A stretch of 45,059 nucleotides of DNA from a virus: positions 1-45,059 of IMG/VR virus record IMGVR_UViG_3300028920_000116; one strand, given 5' to 3'. Below the pieces are notes generated by a model that worked only from the letters and a program-made list of their open reading frames with translations, did no database searches and was not told the DNA's origin. Made by a program: the position numbers and the translations under genes. Below, piece by piece: positions 25,486 to 31,717 of this stretch (position 1 is its first letter; every line of letters starts with the position of its first letter).

Positions 25486-25495
25486 ATAGATTTCC

Positions 25496-25804
25496 TTAAA
25501 TAAGAGATTCGTCTATATGAACTTTCTCAGCTTTATTACCACGAATTGTAAATACTTCGTGAAGATAAGGACCGCCGGGCCAAACAACAACTGCAAGCTT
25601 TCCTTGATACCCGGGAGTATCTGAACTATATCCATCAAATACAGCAACCGCGGCATCTTCAAGATGGCCGTCTTCAATTTCAGGACCAACTGCTTGTATA
25701 ATAGCTTGTCTTTCTTCGTCGTTTGCTTCCCTTGGTTTTGGGGGAACGTAATCTTCTTTTAACTGTTTATGTTCGATATATTCTTTGAGAGATTGAGGCT
25801 TCAT
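25496..25804 (-). CDS. Probable virion-internal protein (102 aa)
   Basis: MKPQSLKEYIEHKQLKED: leader with YIE and LKE sites, then an acidic helix and a beta-rich C-terminal part (VAVFDGYSSDTPGYQ, KLAVVVWPGGPYLHEVFTI). A late promoter TATAAATAC at 25846-25854 lies ~45 nt upstream and AAGGAG precedes the ATG. No family recognised. Confidence 0.8.
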   Translation of the reverse strand: MKPQSLKEYIEHKQLKEDYVPPKPREANDEERQAIIQAVGPEIEDGHLEDAAVAVFDGYSSDTPGYQGKLAVVVWPGGPYLHEVFTIRGNKAEKVHIDESLI

Positions 25805-25845
25805 TGATATAACTCCTTAAAGAATGAATGATGTGTATATCAATT

Positions 25846-25854
25846 GTATTTATA
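25846..25854 (-). promoter_or_regulatory. T4-like late promoter TATAAATAC
   Basis: Perfect TATAAATAC followed by AATTG, in the 55-nt gap upstream of the 102-aa leader-motif gene. Confidence 0.75.
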
Positions 25855-25859
25855 ATTTT

Positions 25860-26516
25860 CTATGAATTTAATATTTGGTTAATTTTTAATTCGTTAATAA
25901 CTAATTCAAATGCATTTGTATTTAAATGCATAGTTTCTCTATAATAATGTTTTATTAACATATCATTTTTATCTGTTAATTTATCATACATTGATATATG
26001 AAGTATATTATTATCTTTACAAAGCAAGGATAAATATTCTGTAAATAATTTAAGAGCGAATTTTTTATCTTCGCGATTATATTGGGCATATTCACAATAT
26101 TGTGGAATGACAGGCCCATATACTATTACATTAAATCCTTCTTCTTTAATATTTTTAATAACACTAAAATATTTATTTACACATTCTTTAATTATTTCGA
26201 TGTAACTTCTTTCAGGCTGTAATATTTTTTGTTTGGGTAAATGATTACAACAGTCTATTTGTCCAAATGATAATAAAATATAATCTTTTTTAGGTATATT
26301 TTTTAAAACATTATTTAATAAATTATTCCACTTATGACCTTTTTTATTTAAATTATAAGCCAGCGCAGGCCCAAGATTATACGATTTAAAATTTGGATGG
26401 GTATCTTTTGAATATGGAAGTTCTCCTCCCATACTTATATTATCTGTTCCATTAAATATAGAAACATGGCTATCTCCAATACAATGTATTATATTCGTTC
26501 CTATTTTTTTATGCAT
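25860..26516 (-). CDS. SGNH/GDSL-type hydrolase
   Basis: 218 aa. Block I IHCIGDSHVSIF (nucleophile Ser), block III-like LSFGQIDCCNH (GxxD), VIVYGPVIPQYC, and block V-like RETMHLN (His). SGNH enzymes hydrolyse esters on glycans or lipids; phage examples act on surface polysaccharide or are fused to tail proteins. No signal peptide. Starts after AAAGGA, 15 nt from the tRNA-Ser(CGA). Specific substrate not readable. Confidence 0.78.
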   Translation of the reverse strand: MHKKIGTNIIHCIGDSHVSIFNGTDNISMGGELPYSKDTHPNFKSYNLGPALAYNLNKKGHKWNNLLNNVLKNIPKKDYILLSFGQIDCCNHLPKQKILQPERSYIEIIKECVNKYFSVIKNIKEEGFNVIVYGPVIPQYCEYAQYNREDKKFALKLFTEYLSLLCKDNNILHISMYDKLTDKNDMLIKHYYRETMHLNTNAFELVINELKINQILNS

Positions 26517-26541
26517 TTAATATTTCCTTTAGTTTTCTTGG

Positions 26542-26632
26542 CGGAAGCTACAGGATTCCAACCTGTAAACCACATAATTATGGTCACTGCCGTTCGAAGA
26601 CATGCCCCGCAGCGATGAGGTCAGAGCTTCCG
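26542..26632 (-). tRNA. tRNA-Ser (CGA)
   Basis: Acceptor CGGAAGC/GCTTCCG, loop TTCGAAC, long variable arm, encoded CCA. The anticodon stem has a weak pair and the T-loop (TTGGAAT) differs from TTCRANY, so it is less regular than its neighbours. Confidence 0.8.
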
Positions 26633-26640
26633 TATAATGG

Positions 26641-26733
26641 AGGAGAGGGAGGGACTCCAACCCACAAACCACCTTTCGATGGTCAACAGTTTTCAAGACT
26701 GCGCCCCGCAAGCCACTGGGGTCAACCTCTCCT
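26641..26733 (-). tRNA. tRNA-Ser (TGA)
   Basis: Acceptor AGGAGAG/CTCTCCT, loop CTTGAAA, long variable arm, encoded CCA, 8 nt from the previous tRNA. The T-loop is TTGGAGT, shared in style with the Ser(CGA) gene. Confidence 0.88.
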
Positions 26734-26738
26734 TAAAT

Positions 26739-27023
26739 TTAATCTTCTATTGCGTAAACTTCTACATCAGAAAGAATAACCTTAGTAGGTTTTCCCTGAG
26801 CATCAGATTCAAAAGGAATTCCAGAAGCAATGCCGTAAATAACAATGTCGCCCACTTCAATGTCCTGAGGAATTCTTACGCCGTTCTGCCAGATTCCTTT
26901 GCCGACACCAAGAACCTTTCCCTTTTTAAATGGGTTTTGCTCAAATGGCATGATAATTGATCCGACTTGTTTTTCTTCTTCTTTGATTACTTCAACCAGA
27001 ATTTTGTTGTAAAGTACTTTCAT
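26739..27023 (-). CDS. GroES-like co-chaperonin (gp31 analogue)
   Basis: 94 aa. MKVLYNKILVEVIKEEEKQ is the Cpn10 start; mobile loop around GSIIMPFEQNPFKK; then GKVLGVGKGI, DIEVGDIVIYGIASGIPFE and VILSDVEVYAIED, as in GroES. In T4, gp31 replaces GroES to fold the major capsid protein in GroEL; this protein is closer to bacterial GroES. AAGGAG ribosome site. Acts in the host cytoplasm with host GroEL. Confidence 0.92.
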   Translation of the reverse strand: MKVLYNKILVEVIKEEEKQVGSIIMPFEQNPFKKGKVLGVGKGIWQNGVRIPQDIEVGDIVIYGIASGIPFESDAQGKPTKVILSDVEVYAIED

Positions 27024-27066
27024 TCAATTTCTCCTTATTAGAGTGGTTCAATTTATTTTCTTATGG

Positions 27067-27138
27067 AGCCTGTACTCAGAATCGAACTGATGCTTCAATC
27101 TTACCAAGATCGCGTGCTGCCATTACACCAGTACAGGC
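27067..27138 (-). tRNA. tRNA-Thr (GGT)
   Basis: Acceptor GCCTGTA/TACAGGC, loop TTGGTAA, discriminator U, encoded CCA. Confidence 0.9.
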
Positions 27139-27150
27139 ACATATATTTGG

Positions 27151-27238
27151 AGACTCCGGTGGGATTCAAACCCACGACCCTTACGGGAGATTCACCGGGT
27201 TGCAACCGGTCGCCTTTTGTTCTCTTGGCTACGGAGTC
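27151..27238 (-). tRNA. tRNA-Cys (GCA) with long variable arm
   Basis: Acceptor GACTCCG/CGGAGTC with U73 (Cys identity), D-arm start TAGCCAAG as in bacterial Cys tRNAs, anticodon stem ACCGG/CCGGT with loop TTGCAAC. Unusual: an 18-nt variable region forming CCC-GTAA-GGG, and a D-loop without the GG pair. CCA is encoded. It abuts the stop of the next gene. Confidence 0.85.
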
Positions 27239-27445
27239 TTAATTTTTTTCTTTATCTAGCTTTTTAAAATCATCTTTGATTTTTTTAAACTCTTTTTCTA
27301 AACGGGATAAAACTAATTCGTCACATTCTTTCATCTCTTTATATTGATTAAGTAATGATTCGGTTTTATTAATTTCTTCAAGAGCCATCTCTCTATATAA
27401 TTCTTCTCGTTCTCTAAGAGATGCTTCGTATATATTATTTTTCAT
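27239..27445 (-). CDS. Small coiled-coil protein, 68 aa
   Basis: Highly charged and fully helical: REREELYREMALEEINK then SRLEKEFKKIKDDFKKLDK. AGGAT-type ribosome site. The stop codon touches the tRNA-Cys 5' end. Function unknown. Confidence 0.72.
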   Translation of the reverse strand: MKNNIYEASLREREELYREMALEEINKTESLLNQYKEMKECDELVLSRLEKEFKKIKDDFKKLDKEKN

Positions 27446-27454
27446 AATCCAATC

Positions 27455-27730
27455 CTATATAGTACAATTAAGTATGTTCTGATTTGACACGCAAGTTATT
27501 TCAGGATTGCCCCACATTGGAGGATTGTAAGGAGTCCTGTCGATATATATTGGATAATCGTAATGATGAATTTCTTTAATTGTTTCAGTGCCCAAATTTA
27601 TAGGTTGTATAGGCTGACCGAAAATATCGTTTAGCAAATCTTTAAGTTTCTTTGCATCATCGACACTTAGTTCAATTTTTTTGCCGCCGACTTCAACAAC
27701 AATTTTACTAATTTCTACTTTACTTTTCAT
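27455..27730 (-). CDS. Hypothetical protein, 91 aa
   Basis: MKSKVEISKIVVEVGGKKIELSVDDAKKLKDLL: beta hairpin plus helix, then a Pro/Tyr-rich tail (YPIYIDRTPYNPPMWGNPEI) and Cys near the end. ATG 27730 is 7 nt from AGGAG; ATG 27733 and TTG 27736 are alternatives. It overlaps the gene upstream. The KIxVEVGGKxIELSxEEAxxL layout is a common small phage protein type of unknown role. Confidence 0.75.
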   Translation of the reverse strand: MKSKVEISKIVVEVGGKKIELSVDDAKKLKDLLNDIFGQPIQPINLGTETIKEIHHYDYPIYIDRTPYNPPMWGNPEITCVSNQNILNCTI

Positions 27731-27998
27731 CATCAATCTCCTGAGGAAGATGTTTTAATTCTTGTATTGTTAATTTATGTTTTCCTACATTCCAACCAGA
27801 ACGTCTAGGATTTCTACATATTTCACATGAACAAGGTTTTCCAGTATTTCCAAGAATAGGAATATCTTTTTCGATTCTTTCTTTAACGTATTCTTCACCA
27901 AACCATTCTTTTTCAAAAGGAGTAACTAAAGCCTCTGCTCTTCTCTTTCCTTTTTTATTCCTTAACAGAATACGTTCTTTCTTATTATGAGGGTGCAT
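27720..27998 (-). CDS. Hypothetical basic protein with CxCxxC motif
   Basis: 92 aa. Basic N-terminus (ERILLRNKKGKRRAE), then PCSCEICRNPRRSGW, a recurring phage/bacterial motif in which CSC...C and Arg residues suggest metal or RNA binding, and a tail LTIQELKHLPQEIDDEK. Overlaps the next gene by 11 nt. Ribosome site is AAGGA upstream of the ATG. Confidence 0.76.
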   Translation of the reverse strand: MHPHNKKERILLRNKKGKRRAEALVTPFEKEWFGEEYVKERIEKDIPILGNTGKPCSCEICRNPRRSGWNVGKHKLTIQELKHLPQEIDDEK

Positions 27999-28020
27999 AT
28001 AGCAGTCCTTATAAAATTGG

Positions 28021-28094
28021 TGCGGTAGGAGAGGTTCGAACTCTCGGAATCTACATCGGCAATGTAGTGCAATTGACCACTATGCGACTACCGC
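28021..28094 (-). tRNA. tRNA-Gly (GCC)
   Basis: Acceptor GCGGTAG/CTACCGC, anticodon stem CTACA/TGTAG with loop TTGCCGA, A73, encoded CCA. Confidence 0.92.
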
Positions 28095-28100
28095 AATATT

Positions 28101-28331
28101 TTATTTCATCAAATCTTCAATTACAAGGCTCTTGTCTGTAAGCTCACAGTTTAATTCAGTAAGATAGGAATGGGCAATATCCTCTTCTTCAAATACTTTT
28201 GTGCCAGAGAATCTTAATCCTAATCTACTATCTTTATTAAATTTTACAAGCTCTAAACCTTTTGGATCGTTTTCAATTTTTACTATACAAGTTCCGTTTT
28301 CCCAAATTTGTCCAGGAGTTATCATATTCAT
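28101..28331 (-). CDS. Hypothetical protein, 76 aa (tandem paralogue a)
   Basis: MITPGQIWENGTCIVKIEND shares the GQIWExxxxxVxIE opening with the gene immediately upstream (GQIWEGDSIVVQIEK), so the two arose by tandem duplication. Small beta-rich domain then acidic tail. Start overlaps the upstream stop (ATGA). Unknown function. Confidence 0.75.
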   Translation of the reverse strand: MNMITPGQIWENGTCIVKIENDPKGLELVKFNKDSRLGLRFSGTKVFEEEDIAHSYLTELNCELTDKSLVIEDLMK

Positions 28332-28579
28332 ACTCTCCTAATTGTCAAAATTTTACTTGTCGGTTGCATACTATATTTATTTAAAAAATAAAAAAGTTTT
28401 TCTTCGTCGTCATAAATGGCTACTGTTACAAACATAAGTTTATCACCAGTTCTTTTAAACATAACAGTACGATAATCATCATTTAATTTTTCTATTTGAA
28501 CAACAATACTATCGCCTTCCCAAATTTGACCATCTGACAACATTCCCTGAGTGTAAGTCCATTGTCTCCAGTCTTTCAT
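28328..28579 (-). CDS. Hypothetical protein, 83 aa (tandem paralogue b)
   Basis: MLSDGQIWEGDSIVVQIEKLNDDYRTVMFKR...: beta-rich, paired with the 28101 gene by the same opening and length. A late promoter TATAAATAC (28624-28632) lies 45 nt upstream, so the pair is probably a late operon. Confidence 0.76.
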   Translation of the reverse strand: MKDWRQWTYTQGMLSDGQIWEGDSIVVQIEKLNDDYRTVMFKRTGDKLMFVTVAIYDDEEKLFYFLNKYSMQPTSKILTIRRV

Positions 28580-28623
28580 TTTTGTCCTCTTGGAATGTTA
28601 GTGTCCTCTTTATCTATGTTTAA

Positions 28624-28632
28624 GTATTTATA
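28624..28632 (-). promoter_or_regulatory. T4-like late promoter TATAAATAC
   Basis: Perfect TATAAATAC followed by TTAAAC, upstream of the tandem-paralogue pair. Confidence 0.72.
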
Positions 28633-28672
28633 TTCTTATTATTATGTAACTAGGCAGGAACGGTTTAACTAA

Positions 28673-28912
28673 TTAATCCGTACAGTCAACAAATTTTTTA
28701 AGTTTAACTGCTTTAGCAATAATTTTATCTTCTGATGGAAATTCGTCCATCTTTGGGTAATCGGGAATTGTTGTATCATGCTTTTTAGAATTTTCTTTTT
28801 TGATTTCCCATTCATTAAAAATTTGTTCTTTTTTAGAATAGAAATCTTCCGTAACTAATTCTTTTGCTATCCTGAGAATTTCAAGACGTATTTCATAAGG
28901 TGTTTTGGACAT
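28673..28912 (-). CDS. Hypothetical protein, 79 aa
   Basis: MSKTPYEIRLEILRIAKELVTEDFYSKKEQ... is a recurring phage small-protein opening (PYEIRxEVLxxAxxxL) of unknown role. Very strong ribosome site AAGGAGG. Flanked by two short hairpins that share TAGGCAGGAAC (28649-28663 and, inverted, 28953-28967) and by a TATAAATA late-type box at 28974-28981. Confidence 0.8.
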   Translation of the reverse strand: MSKTPYEIRLEILRIAKELVTEDFYSKKEQIFNEWEIKKENSKKHDTTIPDYPKMDEFPSEDKIIAKAVKLKKFVDCTD

Positions 28913-28951
28913 ATCGTCCTCCTTGTGTGTGTGTTGTGTTATATTAACATT

Positions 28952-28981
28952 ATGTTCCTGCCTAGAACATAATTATTTATA
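28952..28981 (-). promoter_or_regulatory. Late-type TATAAATA box and adjacent palindrome
   Basis: TATAAATA (28974-28981) is directly followed on the - strand by ATTATGTTC, a 7-nt loop and GAACATAAT, a 9-bp palindrome that would form at the 5' end of the 79-aa gene mRNA. Confidence 0.55.
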
Positions 28982-28988
28982 TTCATGG

Positions 28989-29067
28989 AGCACCAGGTGG
29001 GATTCAAACCCACGATGATATCCTGCTTGGAAGGCAGGCCCCTTCGATCAACTCGGGTCACTGGTGC
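28989..29067 (-). tRNA. tRNA-Gly (TCC)
   Basis: Acceptor GCACCAG/CTGGTGC, loop CTTCCAA, U73, encoded CCA. Variable region 8 nt and an enlarged D-loop make it somewhat atypical. Confidence 0.85.
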
Positions 29068-29082
29068 TTATTAATATATGGT

Positions 29083-29155
29083 TGCAACGGGTGGGAGTTG
29101 AACCCACTTATCCCAGCTTATGAGACTGGTCAAGATGCCGACCTATTCCCCCTGC
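29083..29155 (-). tRNA. tRNA with CAT anticodon (Met/fMet/Ile2), copy 1
   Basis: Anticodon stem CCAGT/GCTGG with loop CTCATAA; T-loop TTCAACT. The acceptor GCAGGGG/CCGTTGC has one G-G mismatch and the spacing to CCA is one base longer than usual. Near-copy at 30421-30493. Confidence 0.75.
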
Positions 29156-29179
29156 TGTAATATATTTATAATCTTATGG

Positions 29180-29254
29180 TAGGCACAGTTGGATTTGAAC
29201 CAACGATCTTTTGCATGTCGAGCAAATGATTTAGACCAACTAATCTATGCGCCC
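29180..29254 (-). tRNA. tRNA-Val (GAC), C33
   Basis: Acceptor GGGCGCA/TGTGCCT, D-arm GATTAGTTGGTCTAAATC, anticodon stem TTTGC/GCAAA with loop TCGACAT. Position 33 is C where U is nearly universal. Encoded CCA. Confidence 0.85.
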
Positions 29255-29264
29255 ATAAAAATGG

Positions 29265-29338
29265 TGCCCGCTGATGGATTCGAACCATCGATCTCCGGTT
29301 TGTAGGACCGGTGCCCTGTACCGCTAGGCTAAGCGGGC
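29265..29338 (-). tRNA. tRNA-Val (TAC), C33
   Basis: Acceptor GCCCGCT/AGCGGGC, anticodon stem CCGGT/ACCGG with loop CCTACAA (C33), A73, encoded CCA. Confidence 0.88.
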
Positions 29339-29349
29339 AAAAATTTTGG

Positions 29350-29431
29350 TACTCGGGGTGGGATTTGAACCCACATTTTCAATGTACCAGTTACGAATAT
29401 CCAGTTTATAAGACTGGCTCGATACCCGAGT
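29350..29431 (-). tRNA. Non-canonical tRNA (TAT anticodon) with displaced D-arm
   Basis: Acceptor ACTCGGG/CCCGAGT, T-arm GTGGG/CCCAC with TTCAAAT, A73 and encoded CCA are normal. Only 7 nt (TATCGAG) separate the acceptor from a perfect anticodon arm CCAGT-CTTATAA-ACTGG. The D-arm-like sequence GTAACTGGTACATTG instead follows the anticodon arm, in a 26-nt region. A regular Ile(TAT) gene exists at 30064. See the Arg(TCT) gene at 31628 for the same arrangement. Confidence 0.65.
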
Positions 29432-29486
29432 ATAATAAATTATTTCTATACCTACGATCTCAGGCGTAAGTCCGAAATAATTTTAA

Positions 29487-29654
29487 TTATCTTCCTCTAC
29501 CACGACCAAGACCTTTACCAGGACCGCCTTGACCACGACCAATTCCTAATCCACGACCAGTATTAGTTCTTGAGTCATTTCCTTTACAATCTCCCAATCC
29601 TCTACCAGTTCTTGGACCTTCTCCTCTTGGGCCTGTTCTGTCACCACGGGGCAT
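29487..29654 (-). CDS. Gly/Arg-rich DUF5320-like peptide, 55 aa
   Basis: MPRGDRTGPRGEGPRTGRGLG followed by DCKGN and repeats of GRGxG up to GLGRGRGR. The opening has the form of DUF5320 proteins (MPxGDxTGPxGxGPxTGRGxGxC), small cellular proteins often found with iron-sulfur or molybdenum cofactor genes. Perfect AGGAGG ribosome site 6-7 nt before the ATG. It lies between tRNA genes; its function in a phage is unknown. Confidence 0.83.
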   Translation of the reverse strand: MPRGDRTGPRGEGPRTGRGLGDCKGNDSRTNTGRGLGIGRGQGGPGKGLGRGRGR

Positions 29655-29687
29655 AATAACCTCCTATAAAATGTTTATTAAAAGTGG

Positions 29688-29774
29688 CGGAGGAAGAGGG
29701 ACTTGAACCCCCAAGGGCATAAAATACCCGGTAGAGTAGCAGTCTACTGGCTTACCAATTAGCCATATTCCTCC
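29688..29774 (-). tRNA. tRNA-Ser (GCT)
   Basis: Acceptor GGAGGAA/TTCCTCC, loop CTGCTAC, long variable arm, G73, encoded CCA. Confidence 0.93.
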
Positions 29775-29776
29775 GA

Positions 29777-30049
29777 TTATATATTATCATATCTATCTTT
29801 TAATCGATGTAAACTTTCTATACATTCTTCATTATTAGAAAATACAATAATTCTATCTGTTATCATTGCATATATTAATCCAGCAAATAATTCTCTATCT
29901 GGTTTTTTATGTTCAACCAACATTTTATGAAATGTTTCTTGAGAAGAAGAAGTAATATCAAACACAATTGGTATATTTAATTGTTGACATAAACCAACTG
30001 TAAAAATTACTGCATCTTGACTTTCTTTGTCTTTTATTGAATCGAACAT
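29777..30049 (-). CDS. Hypothetical protein, 90 aa
   Basis: MFDSIKDKESQDAVIFTVGLCQQLNIPIVFDITSSS... alternating strands and helices, possibly a small alpha/beta fold; KPDRELFAGLIYAMITDRIIVF. ATG 30049 has AAGGA upstream; an in-frame ATG at 30088 lies inside the tRNA-Ile gene and is rejected. Neighbours are tRNAs on both sides. Confidence 0.75.
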   Translation of the reverse strand: MFDSIKDKESQDAVIFTVGLCQQLNIPIVFDITSSSQETFHKMLVEHKKPDRELFAGLIYAMITDRIIVFSNNEECIESLHRLKDRYDNI

Positions 30050-30063
30050 AATTATTTCCTTGG

Positions 30064-30138
30064 TAGGGACGGTGGGATTTGAACCCACATTCCGCTGTTT
30101 ATAAGACAGCCGTCTTTACCAATCGACATCACGTCCCT
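30064..30138 (-). tRNA. tRNA-Ile (TAT)
   Basis: Acceptor AGGGACG/CGTCCCT, normal D-arm GTCGATTGGTAAAGAC, anticodon stem GCTGT/ACAGC with loop CTTATAA, encoded CCA. The anticodon reads AUA, a codon favoured in AT-rich phage genes. Confidence 0.92.
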
Positions 30139-30162
30139 ATATTTTTATATATTATTTACTGG

Positions 30163-30238
30163 AAGCGGGGGTAGGATTTGAACCTACGGTCGAAAGGATA
30201 TGAGCCTTTCCAGTTAGCCAGACTACTTGCACCCCGCA
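30163..30238 (-). tRNA. tRNA with CAT anticodon (Met-type)
   Basis: Loop CTCATAT in stem AAAGG/CCTTT; acceptor GCGGGG/CCCCGC plus a T1-T72 mismatch, a feature that in bacteria marks initiators (C1-A72); U73; encoded CCA. Initiator status is not certain since the GGG/CCC anticodon-stem pairs are absent. Confidence 0.78.
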
Positions 30239-30246
30239 ATAAATTT

Positions 30247-30335
30247 GGTCCGGAGGGACATCGAGTTTTGACACTTAATCCGCTCACTCTCCCAACGGTA
30301 AAGTCAGGCGTTTTATTCTTAAACTACGGTAATCA
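30247..30335 (-). other. Possible degenerate tRNA or tRNA-like RNA
   Basis: The - strand ends CCTCCGGACCA like a tRNA 3' end and contains GTAGTTTAAGAATAAAACG, very like a Gly-type D-arm, but no T-loop or matching 5' acceptor is seen. It sits in phase with the array spacing, so it is best read as a decayed tRNA gene or an unusual tRNA-like RNA. Confidence 0.4.
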
Positions 30336-30338
30336 TGG

Positions 30339-30410
30339 TACCCTTACCAGGAATCGAACCTGGACTTCAAGCTTAGGAGACTAGCGCACTATCCATTATA
30401 CTATAAGGGC
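30339..30410 (-). tRNA. tRNA-Arg (CCT)
   Basis: Acceptor GCCCTTA/TAAGGGT, D-loop TAATGGATA, loop CTCCTAA, A73, encoded CCA. One mismatch in the anticodon stem. Confidence 0.87.
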
Positions 30411-30420
30411 ATCTATATGG

Positions 30421-30493
30421 TTGCAACGGGTGGGAGTTAAACCCACTTTACCCGGCTTATGAGACCGGTCAAGGTTCGACCTATTCCCCCTGC
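30421..30493 (-). tRNA. tRNA with CAT anticodon, copy 2
   Basis: Near-duplicate of 29083-29155: same GCAGGGGGAATAGGTCG 5' part and CCGTTGCAACCA 3' part; anticodon stem CCGGT/GCCGG with loop CTCATAA. The conserved G-G acceptor mismatch suggests selection and not decay. Confidence 0.75.
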
Positions 30494-30502
30494 TATATAT
30501 CT

Positions 30503-31198
30503 TTAAAATCTCCATTTGTCAATAAACAATTCTTTTTTAACACTGTCAAGGATCATTGGAAAAAAATCAATTCCTGTCAGTGTTTTCAAAGAATCCACTG
30601 TTATTATATATTGTTGCAATGGCTTTTTAGAATTTTCATTTGGTATTAAAAAAGCAATTGTCTTTATTTCAGGTTCTTCATTATCGAGTATTGCCTTAAA
30701 GAAATACTCTGGAACACTTACTTTATTCATTCCAATTGTAGGAAGACTATCTGTAAGAATAGGACCTGTTATAACATAAAGTATTCTTTCAAGTCTTACC
30801 CAATCTCTTACTTGTCCCTCAAGTTTTTTCCAAATTCCTCTGTTGAATCTTGGCTTCTGAGGAGACATATTTGACATGTAGAAAGATTCTCTCATTGTCT
30901 TTTCAGACCATGCCATATCAGCAGCCGGTGCCAAGTGTCCTCTATCATATCCTGACCACCTATAATCTTTTGGTGATGCAGAACCAGTTCTTATACTGTT
31001 GTCAAATTTAAAATTATTTTTTCTTTTATATGAACCGGCCATTAATTGGTATTTATTTATTTTATATGATACCCATCTCGCTTGTTCGTGTTGTTCAGAA
31101 TAACAAAGTGTATATCCTTCACGAATAATAATTGTATCTTTTACTTGTCCATATAAGGGGGACAGTAATAATAAAAGACATATAAGTAAATTTTTCAT
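30503..31198 (-). CDS. Exported DNA/RNA non-specific endonuclease (NUC family)
   Basis: 231 aa. Signal peptide MKNLLICLLLLLSPLYGQ (1-18), then a NUC/EndoG-type beta-beta-alpha-metal domain: WSGYDRGHLAPAADMAWS (catalytic DRGH, ~85-88) and FYMSNMSPQKPRFNRGIW with the metal-binding Asn, then ILYVITGPILTD. Degrades DNA and RNA outside the cytoplasm. The DRGHLAPAADM form is common in Bacteroidetes and Gram-negative secreted nucleases, so it was probably taken from a bacterium. A TATAAATA box (31225-31232) lies upstream, pointing to late expression. Confidence 0.9.
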   Translation of the reverse strand: MKNLLICLLLLLSPLYGQVKDTIIIREGYTLCYSEQHEQARWVSYKINKYQLMAGSYKRKNNFKFDNSIRTGSASPKDYRWSGYDRGHLAPAADMAWSEKTMRESFYMSNMSPQKPRFNRGIWKKLEGQVRDWVRLERILYVITGPILTDSLPTIGMNKVSVPEYFFKAILDNEEPEIKTIAFLIPNENSKKPLQQYIITVDSLKTLTGIDFFPMILDSVKKELFIDKWRF

Positions 31199-31224
31199 AA
31201 CTCTCCTTGTTAAGGTTTTTTACT

Positions 31225-31232
31225 TATTTATA
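31225..31232 (-). promoter_or_regulatory. Late-type TATAAATA box before the nuclease
   Basis: TATAAATA followed by AGTAAAA, 27 nt before the nuclease ATG, with AAGGAG between. Confidence 0.6.
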
Positions 31233-31236
31233 TCTT

Positions 31237-31515
31237 TTACCTTAAACACCACGTTCTACTTTGGTGCCTTTGTACGTAAAGTTGATTTACAAGAGTTCTA
31301 TTTTTTTCAAAGATTTCTAAAAGAATTATTCTATTAATTGATTCGAATATATTTTGATGTGCGTATCCCGATTCGATCTCTTGGGTCCATCTTCCATTAA
31401 TACCTGGAACTCCATCCTCATTAGGTTTTCCGCACCATTTTAATAGTAAACTATAATTATTGTTTTCGAATTTAAAAAGAATACTTTTAATATGTTCATT
31501 TATATTAGAGATCAT
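31237..31515 (-). CDS. Hypothetical protein, 92 aa
   Basis: MISNINEHIKSILFKFENNNYSL... soluble, mixed alpha/beta with WCGKPNEDGVPGINGRWTQE in the middle; no motif recognised. Weak AAGAGA ribosome site. Coding is likely from length and codon use alone. Confidence 0.6.
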   Translation of the reverse strand: MISNINEHIKSILFKFENNNYSLLLKWCGKPNEDGVPGINGRWTQEIESGYAHQNIFESINRIILLEIFEKNRTLVNQLYVQRHQSRTWCLR

Positions 31516-31542
31516 ATTTTCTCTTACTTTCTAAAAGTATGG

Positions 31543-31616
31543 TACCCCCGGCAGGACTTAAACCTGCGGCCCTGGGATTAGAAATCCCATGCTCTATTCA
31601 ACTGAGCTACGGGGGC
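31543..31616 (-). tRNA. tRNA-Arg (TCT)
   Basis: Acceptor GCCCCCG/CGGGGGT, normal D-arm GCTCAGTTGAATAGAGC, anticodon stem TGGGA/TCCCA with loop TTTCTAA, encoded CCA. Confidence 0.93.
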
Positions 31617-31627
31617 ACAAATGTTAG

Positions 31628-31707
31628 TACCCGCTAAGGGATTCGAACCCCCATTTTCAGCTCCATTTACACTTACGAAGGTAGAAGCTTCGCGTGGCTA
31701 AGCGGGC
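31628..31707 (-). tRNA. Non-canonical tRNA (TCT anticodon) with displaced D-arm
   Basis: Acceptor GCCCGCT/AGCGGGT and A73, but CTA replaces CCA. Only 8 nt (TAGCCACG) precede a perfect anticodon arm CGAAG-CTTCTAC-CTTCG. A 23-nt region GTGTAAATGGAGC...TGAAAAT that looks like the D-arms of neighbouring tRNAs follows the anticodon arm. It aligns with the same region of the 29350 tRNA (GTAA-TGG-...TGAAAAT). A regular Arg(TCT) gene is next door. Confidence 0.62.
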
Positions 31708-31717
31708 ATTAAAAGTC

